NCBI RefSeq assembly: GCF_002443155.1
Contig: NZ_CP023667.1
Location: forward strand, 4,011,264 to 4,075,263
Reading direction: 5' to 3'
From: Alcaligenes faecalis
GTDB taxonomy: Bacteria > Pseudomonadota > Gammaproteobacteria > Burkholderiales > Burkholderiaceae_B
DNA: 64,000 nucleotides
Part shown: positions 25,062 through 32,573 of the stretch, piece by piece
How the letters are laid out: each line of letters starts with the position of its first letter
Position numbering within the stretch: the stretch's first letter is position 1
The notes under the pieces: generated by a model
The model's database searches: none
What the model was told of the DNA's origin: nothing
The model's input: only the letters and a program-made list of their open reading frames with translations
Made by a program: the position numbers and the translations under genes

Positions 25062-26429
25062 ATGGAGCTGGATGTGAGGGGCTTGGATGTGTTGATTGCC
25101 CTGGTCGCCTTGGCGCTGGGTTTGCTGATCGGGCTGTGGCTGCGGGCGCGCATGAGTGCGCCTGTCGAGCAGGCCTTGGCGGATCGCTGCGCACGTCTGG
25201 AACAAGACTTGGCCCATGCACAGGAGCAGACTCAGGATGCGCAGGACCGGACAGTGGAGCTGGACAAGGAACTGATACGCCGCGATGCCCAGTTGCAGGC
25301 TCAGGAAATGCGCAATCAGGCCATACAAGAGGACCTGGCGCATAGCCGCGAGCAGATGCGTTTGCAGTTCGAGTCTTTGGCCCAGCAGATTTTGGAGGCC
25401 AAAGGACAGACCTTGCGTCAGGACAGTCAGCGCACTTTGGATGAAATGCTGCGGCCGTTCCGGGAGCAATTGGCTGGATTTCAATTGCGCGTGAATCAAG
25501 TACACGATGAGTCCGTCAAAGGCCAGACCGCCTTGAATCTGGAACTGCAACGTATGCAGGAAATGGGCTTGCGCATGAGTGCTGAGGCTCACTCACTGGC
25601 GGTGGCTCTGAAGGGCGATAAAAAGACTACTGGCAACTGGGGTGAAACGCAGCTGGAAAAAACGCTGGAAGTGGCCGGTTTGGTGCGAGGCGTCCACTTC
25701 GATACACAATGGCAGGCCCGCGACGAGCAAGGCCGCTTGCGATACCCCGACTTCGTCGTGCACCTGCCGCAGGACAAGCATCTGGTGCTCGATTGCAAAG
25801 TGTCCCTGGTGGATTACGACCGTGCTATCCGCGCTGAGACTGACGAGGAACGTCAACAAAGCCTGCAAGCGCATGTGCAAGCGCTACGCAATCATATTGA
25901 TGATCTGGCCTCCAAGGATTACAGCGCCTTGGCAGGCTTGAACAGCCCCGGCTTCGTGTTCATGTACGTGCCCATTGAAGCGGCCTATATGCAGGCTTTG
26001 CAGCAGCATCATGGCCTGTTTGACTACGGCCTGGGTAAGAACGTCCTGATGGTTTCACACACGACCTTGCTGCCTATTTTGCGCACCGTAGCCAATATCT
26101 GGATGATGGTGCGCAGCAACGAGCAGGCCCACGAACTAAGCCAGCGCGCAGGTGATATCTACAACCAGGTATCCATCCTGGCCGAGCGCCTGAAAAAGCT
26201 GGGTGAAACCTTGGGGCAGGCGGGCAAGCACTACAACAACACGGTGACCGCGTTGGCAGGCCAGCAAGGTTTGTACGGGAAAGTCAGCCGCTTTGCCGAG
26301 CTATCGGCCAGGGCTAAACGTACCCAGCCCGGCATTGAGCCCTTGCATACCGATATAGAGCACGAGCGCTTGGATTGGGTCTTGCCGGAAGAGGTGGAGC
26401 CAGTTCAGGACAAAGAGCCAGATACCTAA
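25062..26429 (+). CDS. rmuC: DNA recombination protein RmuC
   Basis: 455 aa. One N-terminal membrane helix (about residues 9-27), a long coiled coil (about 40-150) rich in Gln and Glu, then the RmuC nuclease-like core with GDKKTTGNWGETQLEKTLEVAGL, HLPQDKHLVLDCKVSLVDYD and FVFMYVPIEAAYMQAL. RmuC limits recombination between short inverted repeats in E. coli. Single-gene unit on the plus strand; the 278 bases upstream contain no other gene. Confidence 0.92.
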   Translation: MELDVRGLDVLIALVALALGLLIGLWLRARMSAPVEQALADRCARLEQDLAHAQEQTQDAQDRTVELDKELIRRDAQLQAQEMRNQAIQEDLAHSREQMRLQFESLAQQILEAKGQTLRQDSQRTLDEMLRPFREQLAGFQLRVNQVHDESVKGQTALNLELQRMQEMGLRMSAEAHSLAVALKGDKKTTGNWGETQLEKTLEVAGLVRGVHFDTQWQARDEQGRLRYPDFVVHLPQDKHLVLDCKVSLVDYDRAIRAETDEERQQSLQAHVQALRNHIDDLASKDYSALAGLNSPGFVFMYVPIEAAYMQALQQHHGLFDYGLGKNVLMVSHTTLLPILRTVANIWMMVRSNEQAHELSQRAGDIYNQVSILAERLKKLGETLGQAGKHYNNTVTALAGQQGLYGKVSRFAELSARAKRTQPGIEPLHTDIEHERLDWVLPEEVEPVQDKEPDT

Positions 26430-26539
26430 TCTGGAGCAGGCTTGAGGATATAGGGTAGATTGCAGGCCGAAAAAGCACATGGCGTCCGAGTACGCCGTGC
26501 AGCTCACATCGATTTATTGTTTATTCCGCGCGTCGTCGC

Positions 26540-26824
26540 TCAGGCATGAGCAGGTCCATGAAAGGACACGACTTTGGGCCTTGGCTTTTGCTCTGCCTGC
26601 CAAAGATCGTAGTGGGACTGCATGTTGATCCACATTTCAGCACTGGTTCCAAGGGCGTCGCGCAGGCGTAAGGCCATGTCTGCCGAAATACCGGCAGAAC
26701 CATTGAGAATGCGCGATAAGGCTGCACGCGTTACGCCAAGGCGGGATGCCGCCTCAGTGACACTGAGTTCGCCCAAGTATTCCCGCAAGACCGGGCCGGG
26801 GTGGGATGGGTTGTGCATACGCAT
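26540..26824 (-). CDS. higA: HigA-family antitoxin (XRE/VapI type)
   Basis: 94 aa. A helix-turn-helix of the XRE class at about residues 18-62 (SVTEAASRLGVTRAALSRILNGSAGISADMALRLRDALG) and the WINMQSHYDLW motif typical of HigA/VapI antitoxins. Starts nine bases after the toxin stop, giving the toxin-first order characteristic of higBA. HigA neutralises the toxin and represses the operon. Confidence 0.93.
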   Translation of the reverse strand: MRMHNPSHPGPVLREYLGELSVTEAASRLGVTRAALSRILNGSAGISADMALRLRDALGTSAEMWINMQSHYDLWQAEQKPRPKVVSFHGPAHA

Positions 26825-26833
26825 AATGTTTTC

Positions 26834-27130
26834 CTAGTGATAGTCCTGGTAGTCCACCAAAACAGCGTCTTCGCCTTCAAAGTAAAAGGTTAGACGCCAG
26901 TTTCCGCTAACCGATATTGTGTAGTGATCTTGTACAGATTGGCCTTTGGGGTTTTTGCCAGATAACTTGTGGAGCTTCCATCCGGGGGCGTTCATATCTT
27001 CCGCTTGAGTAGCAGAGTGCAGGGCCGTTAACTGAATCTGAAGGCGAACAGCATGCTTGGCTTGAATGCCGGATTTGGAGCCGGTTTCAAAGTAAGCCTG
27101 AAGACCCTTGTGTCGGAAGCTCTTAATCAT
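26834..27130 (-). CDS. higB: HigB-family toxin (RelE superfamily mRNA endonuclease)
   Basis: 98 aa. RelE-like fold residues: MIKSFRHKGLQAYFETG at the N-terminus, HKLSGKNPKGQSVQDHYTISVSGNWRLTF in the core, and DYQDYH at the C-terminus, as in HigB ribosome-dependent mRNA interferases. Full length for the family (about 92-105 aa). First gene of the toxin-antitoxin operon, with a palindromic operator right upstream. Base composition is a little more AT-rich than the flanks, as for mobile modules. Confidence 0.93.
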   Translation of the reverse strand: MIKSFRHKGLQAYFETGSKSGIQAKHAVRLQIQLTALHSATQAEDMNAPGWKLHKLSGKNPKGQSVQDHYTISVSGNWRLTFYFEGEDAVLVDYQDYH

Positions 27131-27132
27131 TT

Positions 27133-27156
27133 GTATAGTGTATATGATCGCTATAC
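27133..27156. promoter_or_regulatory. Operator/promoter of the higBA operon
   Basis: Inverted repeat GTATAG-N12-CTATAC, starting three bases before the toxin ATG codon in an AT-rich stretch that also offers TATAC-like -10 elements on the minus strand. Typical place for HigA autorepression. Confidence 0.65.
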
Positions 27157-27263
27157 GATATGCAAATATTGACGTTATTCTTGGCCTATTTGCTGTTTCG
27201 CCTGGGTTGAGTTTTTGAACTGGCTGAGGGGCGTTGAGGCTGGTTTAGTGCGGTCGATGGCTT

Positions 27264-29795
27264 TTATGGTTGAGCGCCATCATCCTGCTCAATAAGCTCC
27301 AGCCACTGCTCCACCAATTGCGGTGCGCTGAACAGATAGCCTTGCAGTGCATGGCAGCCGCGACGCAGCAGAAATTCTTTTTGCTGCTCGTTTTCCACGC
27401 CCTCGGCCACGACGTGCAGTCCTAGTTGCCGTGCCATCGCCAGCACGGTGCGCACAATGGCGTTGGCTTCTTGCTCCATGGGGACTCCCAGGATCAGGCT
27501 GCGGTCCATTTTCAGCTCGTATAGCGGTAGGCGGCGGATGGCGGCCAGGTTGGAATAGCCAGTGCCAAAGTCGTCCATGGAAAAACGGATGCCCAGATCT
27601 TTCAGCTCGCGCATCATGGTGTTGGCGGAGGAAAAGTCTTCCATCAGCACGCCTTCGGTGATTTCAAAGATCAGGCGATGGGCCGGTGCGCCGCTGGTCT
27701 CCAGGATCTGGCGTGTACGGCGGGCAAAGTCAGGGCGACGGAATTGAATCGGGCTGACGTTGATGGAAATGGGGAAGCTGCATTCCTGGGTCTGCAGCAG
27801 CAGATCACAGACGGAGGCCATGATCCAGTCGCCCAAGGGGGTGATTAAGTCCGTGCTTTCGGCCAGCGGAATGAACAGGTTGGGTGTCAGCATGCCGCGT
27901 GTCGGGTGCAGCCAGCGCAGCAGCACTTCGGCCCCGCAGATGCGGTTTTGCTTGTCGTACTGGGACTGGACAAACAGGCGCAACTGATCCGAACCAATGG
28001 CAAATCGCAGGTCGTGCTGCAGGCTCAGGTGTTCTTCAAGCGCCTCTTGCATGCCAGGTTCGTACAAGGTGATCTGGTTGCGGCCATTCTCCTTGGAGCG
28101 ATACATGGCGGTGTCGGCCTGACGCATGAGGTCCTCAGAGGTCAGGGTGCTGTCGGTAATCAGCGCCAGGCCAATACTGCTGCTGCTCAGATAGGAGTGG
28201 CCTTCGATGCTGTAGGGCTCCTCCAGGCGGGTGCGTACCAGTTCGGCAAACTCCAGGGCCTCCTTGTAGCAGTCACGCACAGTGCCGGGATGCAGCATTT
28301 TCAGGATGACGAATTCGTCCCCGCCCAGACGGGCCACGATGTCCTGGGGATCAATCATCAAGGACAGGCGGCGCGCCACTTTGCGCAGCAAGGCATCGCC
28401 AATGGCGTGGCCGCGCGCATCATTGATGTGCTTGAAACGATCCAGATCCAGGAAATACAAGGCACCCGGCCGTTTGTACGGCTCGATGGTCTGCAGATGA
28501 CGCTCCAGGCGCTGCAGCAACAAACGGCGGTTGGGTAGCTCGGTCAGTGGGTCGTAGAAGGCCAGTCGGTAGTTCTCCGACTGGGTGGCCTTCAAGGCCG
28601 AGATATTGGTGGAAATACAGTACAGATTGGTTTGTCGGGTCTCGGGGTCTTTGACCGGCATTTTGATGGAGAAGAACGTCGCGCGTATATCGCCTTTCCG
28701 GTCGCGCACCACTTCCTCTACCGCCAGGCGCTCCCCGCTATACAGCACCTGCTCGTCGTTATGACGGAACTCGTTAATGGTCTGCTTGTTGGCGTACAGG
28801 TCCTGATCGGTTTTGCCCACAATGCTGACCGTGGTGTAGTTCAGGTCCTCGCACAGCTTGCGGTTGGCATATTGATAACGAAACTGGTCGTCCTTGATGT
28901 AGACGTAGGCATCAATCGCATCCAGCACGGTATGCAGATGGTGCTCGGTACGGACCAGCTTCTTGCGCTGACGACGCAGGCCGATGCGCATCAGGGTGAC
29001 GGTCAGCAGAGCAATGGTCAGCAAGACGCCCAGCGTCAGCAAGGCGGGGATAATCCAGGGCTTGGTCGGTTTTTCGATCAGGCGCAGGCCCCACTGATTC
29101 AGTGTTTCTGTATAGAACGGGTCGTTATTGTCTTGCCATTGCTTGATGTTCGCATCAATGGCGGCCAGCAAATCCAGGTGGCGGTCCTTGGCTGTGACAA
29201 AGTAAGTATTGGTAGGCTCCAGCCGGATGGGGGCGGTTTTCAGGCCATGTTCGCCGGCATGACGCACCCCATATAAATGGCCGACTACGGCGGCGTCGGC
29301 CTGTTTGCTCTGGACCAGTTTCAGTGCGTTGTACTGGGAGTCGGTAATGACCAGCTTGGAACCCAGCTCCAGTTTTTGCAAAATATTGTAGAGCTGGGTT
29401 AACTGCAGGGTTCCGCTCATGACGGCAATGCGTTTGCCATTGAGGTCATTTAGCGCGCCAATGTGGGTGCTTTTGCCCGTAAATATCTGTGACCAGTCCT
29501 CCAGCACGGCTCGGCTGTGGTAGCTGTATAAGGCGGCTCGTTCGGGAGAGTAGGCCAGGCCTGGCACGATATCGAGCAGGTCATTTTGCAGGGCATTGAG
29601 ACATTGTTGCCATTCGCATTGCACGGCTTCCAGTGTCCAGCCTTCGCGCTTGGCAATTTCCAGCAGCAGCTCGCCCATAATGCCGCCGGGGCGTGCCTGG
29701 CTGTCCAAGAGGAGTTTGGGCGGGTTTTCGTAGATTCCCACACGTACGACGTGTTGCTGGGAGTGGGGGGGCGGCATGGACGGGGGGCGACACAA
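27264..29795 (-). CDS. Cyclic-di-GMP protein: SBP_bac_3 sensor, PAS, GGDEF and EAL domains
   Basis: 843 aa in the open frame. Order: bacterial solute-binding-type-3 sensor (about 15-235), membrane helix (247-269), PAS (about 285-400), GGDEF domain with intact GGDEF near residue 490, EAL domain (about 580-835) where EAL reads EVL (GAEVLLRW, near 624). Other EAL residues remain (SINVSPIQF, FEITEGVLMED, MDDFGTGYS, EGVENEQQ). The usual inhibitory-site Arg before GGDEF is absent. It would sense an amino-acid-like ligand in the periplasm and make or break cyclic di-GMP. The frame begins with no signal peptide; one exists in another frame just upstream, across a C7 run. Confidence 0.88.
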   Translation of the reverse strand: MCRPPSMPPPHSQQHVVRVGIYENPPKLLLDSQARPGGIMGELLLEIAKREGWTLEAVQCEWQQCLNALQNDLLDIVPGLAYSPERAALYSYHSRAVLEDWSQIFTGKSTHIGALNDLNGKRIAVMSGTLQLTQLYNILQKLELGSKLVITDSQYNALKLVQSKQADAAVVGHLYGVRHAGEHGLKTAPIRLEPTNTYFVTAKDRHLDLLAAIDANIKQWQDNNDPFYTETLNQWGLRLIEKPTKPWIIPALLTLGVLLTIALLTVTLMRIGLRRQRKKLVRTEHHLHTVLDAIDAYVYIKDDQFRYQYANRKLCEDLNYTTVSIVGKTDQDLYANKQTINEFRHNDEQVLYSGERLAVEEVVRDRKGDIRATFFSIKMPVKDPETRQTNLYCISTNISALKATQSENYRLAFYDPLTELPNRRLLLQRLERHLQTIEPYKRPGALYFLDLDRFKHINDARGHAIGDALLRKVARRLSLMIDPQDIVARLGGDEFVILKMLHPGTVRDCYKEALEFAELVRTRLEEPYSIEGHSYLSSSSIGLALITDSTLTSEDLMRQADTAMYRSKENGRNQITLYEPGMQEALEEHLSLQHDLRFAIGSDQLRLFVQSQYDKQNRICGAEVLLRWLHPTRGMLTPNLFIPLAESTDLITPLGDWIMASVCDLLLQTQECSFPISINVSPIQFRRPDFARRTRQILETSGAPAHRLIFEITEGVLMEDFSSANTMMRELKDLGIRFSMDDFGTGYSNLAAIRRLPLYELKMDRSLILGVPMEQEANAIVRTVLAMARQLGLHVVAEGVENEQQKEFLLRRGCHALQGYLFSAPQLVEQWLELIEQDDGAQP

Positions 29796-29871
29796 ACCCC
29801 AGAGCGACCAGCATGCCTAGCATGTATATTGCCCTGCGCAGCGATAGAGTAAAAAGGCGGGGCAAATTCAT
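29764..29871 (-). other. Out-of-frame signal peptide segment of the cyclic-di-GMP gene with C7 tract
   Basis: From ATG 29871 a good Sec signal reads through LRRAIYMLGMLVALGFVSPPVHA, ending at a run of seven C (29765-29771 on the minus strand). Removing one C joins it directly to the sensor domain (HAAP then HSQQHVVRVGIYENPP). A C6 run lies 10 bases upstream. So the true start is probably 29871 and the gene is frameshifted, phase-variable, or carries a sequencing error. Confidence 0.75.
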
Positions 29872-30006
29872 AGGGTAATAGCTGCGCAAAGCAGGTAATC
29901 AGGGGCGGGTGCGGTCATGCAACAATGATGTGACTAATTTAACTGAATATCGAGATGTGGGGCGGATGGGTGCCGTATTTCGGGGATAAATAGCAGGAGC
30001 AGGTTA

Positions 30007-30285
30007 ATGGCGGATTGTGAAACGGTAGAGGTGTGTGTTAAGGGGCGGGTGCAGGGCGTCGGGTTTCGAGCCAGTGCCTTGCGCCATGCTCATTTGTATG
30101 GCGTCAAAGGCTGGGTCAGCAATGCCGGTGATGGTTCGGTTGAGCTGCTGTTGCAAGGCAGTGCCGATGCCATAGATCGTATGGTGAGCTGGCTGTATAT
30201 CGGCCCGGAACAGGCGGTGGTTGAACACGTGGATATACAGCGCTCTTATACCGATAAGCGGTACGATTTTTTTGAGATTCGCTAA
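30007..30285 (+). CDS. acyP: Acylphosphatase
   Basis: 92 aa, the family's usual size. The phosphate-binding loop GRVQGVGFR ends in the catalytic Arg21, and catalytic Asn39 lies in GWVSNAGDGSVE. It hydrolyses acyl phosphates such as 1,3-bisphosphoglycerate or carbamoyl phosphate. GCAGGAGCAGGTTA upstream provides the ribosome site. Single gene, divergent from the cyclic-di-GMP gene. Confidence 0.95.
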   Translation: MADCETVEVCVKGRVQGVGFRASALRHAHLYGVKGWVSNAGDGSVELLLQGSADAIDRMVSWLYIGPEQAVVEHVDIQRSYTDKRYDFFEIR

Positions 30286-30441
30286 CAAGCGCGAACGGCG
30301 GTGTCAGCACTGAGTGGGCCTGCCCCCAAAAAGAAATAATTATAGTTATTTGCGGGCAAACCCTAGGAAAACATTTGTTTTTTTTGACGTTCTCCAGATT
30401 AACATGCGTTTTATTGTGTTGAGGTCTGAGTAGGACGACAA

Positions 30442-31338
30442 ATGGAGCCCTTGTTGCGTTTGCAGCGTATCTTGCCTGGCCTGACGCCCGAGTTGCGTCG
30501 CGCTGCTCAATGGGTGGAGCGCCACCCGGTTGAAGTCAGCCTGTGGTCCATGCGCAAACAGGCGCAGGAGTTGTCCGTTGCTCCGGCAACCATGCTGCGT
30601 CTGGCCAAGGCGGCGGGCTATGAAAGCTATGACTGCTTTCGTGAGCCGTTTCAGCAGGCTTTGCATCGCAATGGCGGCACGATGGCAGCGCGGGCCCAGA
30701 ATTTGCAAGGCAACCGGGCTTCAGAGCAACAAACACGGTACTTGGGGGAGCAACAGGAGATGGCCCTGGAGTCTGTCCTGCGGCTCAATTCGGTCAGCGT
30801 TCTGGACGCTTGTGCCCAGGCGATTCTGGGTGCTTCCAAAGTGGGTTTCATGGGTTTGGGAGTGAGCTTTGCCTGTGCGTTCCAGATGCATTATGCGTAT
30901 CAATTGATACGCGGTAATGGCGTCTTGCTGAACCGGGCGGTGGACTTGTTTCTGGAACTGGAAGCGGGTCTGGACAGCGGGGGGGTGCTGCTTGTGATCA
31001 GCCAGACCCCGTATGTGAAAGCCGTGGTCAATAGTGTGCAGCAGGCGGTGCAGCGTGGCATTACCGTGGTCGCCATAACGGACAGCGTGCTCTCTCCGGT
31101 GGCGCAGGGAGCCGAGCATGTCTTGTTGTTTGATGCGCAGACCAGCGAGCAACCAGCGGCCAGTTTTTTTCATTCTCTAGTGGGCACCGTCACGGTTGCC
31201 GAGCATTTGTTGGCACGAATTGCCACCTTGGGTGGCAAGACGGTGGTGCAGCGCCTGGCGCAGCTGGAGTCTTCATTTCGAAGTCAGGGAGTTTATTGGC
31301 AACAGGACGAAGCGGTTGGTTCCGCTCCGTCTACGTAA
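30442..31338 (+). CDS. MurR/RpiR family transcriptional regulator
   Basis: 298 aa. N-terminal RpiR helix-turn-helix (about residues 1-77, [25 protein letters not shown]) and a C-terminal SIS phosphosugar-binding domain (about 120-260, [24 protein letters not shown] and [14 protein letters not shown]). It sits 41 bases before the TAXI receptor gene on the same strand and is probably its regulator. RpiR proteins usually sense phosphorylated sugars, but several relatives near transporters sense other acids. Confidence 0.9.
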   Translation: MEPLLRLQRILPGLTPELRRAAQWVERHPVEVSLWSMRKQAQELSVAPATMLRLAKAAGYESYDCFREPFQQALHRNGGTMAARAQNLQGNRASEQQTRYLGEQQEMALESVLRLNSVSVLDACAQAILGASKVGFMGLGVSFACAFQMHYAYQLIRGNGVLLNRAVDLFLELEAGLDSGGVLLVISQTPYVKAVVNSVQQAVQRGITVVAITDSVLSPVAQGAEHVLLFDAQTSEQPAASFFHSLVGTVTVAEHLLARIATLGGKTVVQRLAQLESSFRSQGVYWQQDEAVGSAPST

Positions 31339-31379
31339 AGAAACCGGTCTTACCGGCTATACAAACAGGGGAGACCCCC

Positions 31380-32393
31380 ATGGGAGACACAAAGATGGAA
31401 CACATTAGCAAAAAAACAGGCAAGAAAACGGTATGGGCGCTGAGTGCAACAGCGGCCATGTGCGCCATGTTGCTCAGCCCCTTGCCTGCCAGCGCCCAGC
31501 AGAAGTTTGTCAGTATCGGGACGGGTGGTGTGACCGGGGTGTATTACGCGGCGGGTGGCGCGATTTGCCGTCTGGTCAATAAGGATCGGGGTACTGACGG
31601 TGTGCGTTGCTCGGTGGAATCCACGGGCGGTTCGGTCTTTAACGTCAACACCATCAAGGCGGGCGAGCTGGACCTGGGCGTGGTGCAGTCTGATGTGGGC
31701 TACAACGCGTACAACGGTGAAGGCCAATTCAAGGATGGCGGGGCTTACAAGAAGCTACGCTCGGTATTCTCCATTCATCCGGAGCCCTTTACGGTGCTGT
31801 CTCGCAAAGAGGCCAATGTCAGCAAGTTTGACGACTTCAAGGGCAAGCGTTTTAACGTAGGCAATCCGGGTTCGGGCACGCGCGCCTCTATGGATCAGTT
31901 GCTGCAGGCCATGGGGCTGGATAACAGCTTTTTCTCGCTGGCCTCGGAGCTGCGCCCGGACGAGCACGGCCCGGCACTGTGTGATGGCAAGATTGACGGC
32001 TTTATCTATGGCGTAGGCCATCCCTCGGCCAATATTCAGGATCCCACCACCTCTTGCGGTGCCAAGCTGGTGCCTCTGACCGGTCCTGCGGTGGACAAGC
32101 TGGTCGAGACTTATCCCTACTACGCCAAGGTTGCGATTCCCGGCGGCCTGTACCCCAATAATCCTGACGACGTTCAGACCTATGGCGTTCTGGCGACCTT
32201 TGTGACGTCCGAGGATGTGCCCGAAGAGTCCGTCTACAACGTCGTCAAGGCAGTGTTCGACAACTTTGATGACTTCAAGCGTCTGCATCCTGCATTGGCG
32301 AATCTGAAGAAAGAGGACATGGTCAAAAACGGCCTGTCTGCTCCTTTGCACAAAGGGGCTGAAAAGTACTTCAAGGAAAAAGGGCTGCTGTAA
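31380..32393 (+). CDS. TAXI family TRAP transporter solute receptor
   Basis: 337 aa from ATG 31380 (GGGGAG upstream); a second start at 31395 is possible. Signal sequence with a Lys-rich n-region, cleavage after ASA at about residue 39. TAXI features: [27 protein letters not shown], then [29 protein letters not shown] receptors bind glutamate, ketoacids or related anions and work with fused TRAP permeases, encoded 180 bases downstream. Confidence 0.93.
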   Translation: MGDTKMEHISKKTGKKTVWALSATAAMCAMLLSPLPASAQQKFVSIGTGGVTGVYYAAGGAICRLVNKDRGTDGVRCSVESTGGSVFNVNTIKAGELDLGVVQSDVGYNAYNGEGQFKDGGAYKKLRSVFSIHPEPFTVLSRKEANVSKFDDFKGKRFNVGNPGSGTRASMDQLLQAMGLDNSFFSLASELRPDEHGPALCDGKIDGFIYGVGHPSANIQDPTTSCGAKLVPLTGPAVDKLVETYPYYAKVAIPGGLYPNNPDDVQTYGVLATFVTSEDVPEESVYNVVKAVFDNFDDFKRLHPALANLKKEDMVKNGLSAPLHKGAEKYFKEKGLL

Positions 32394-32573
32394 GACAGTC
32401 TGATTGACACCAGGTTGGCTGTGCCAGCCTGGCCGCAAGTGCCATGGCCATAGCTGTGGCCTTGCCTCTGGTCTGGAGGACCTGGGCGAATCAGCCCAGG
32501 TAGATCGGGTGCTTTGCCGGCGGTGTCGGCGGTGCCGGTGCTCTATGCCAGGTTTTCCTGGAGACGAATGTAA
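32394..32573 (+). other. Hairpin-rich spacer between TAXI receptor and permease
   Basis: Three consecutive stems: 32410-32432 (10 bp with one G-U), 32446-32461 (GGCCA/TGGCC, 5 bp), and CCTGGGC/GCCCAGG at 32481-32500 (7 bp). None has a U-tract. They probably stabilise the 3' end of the receptor message. Confidence 0.5.

Noticed and set aside
29581..29889. Independent 102-aa gene upstream of the cyclic-di-GMP gene
   Set aside because: Only the signal peptide part is sensible; after the C7 run the sequence is nonsense while the other frame carries the sensor domain, so it is the displaced N-terminus of that gene.
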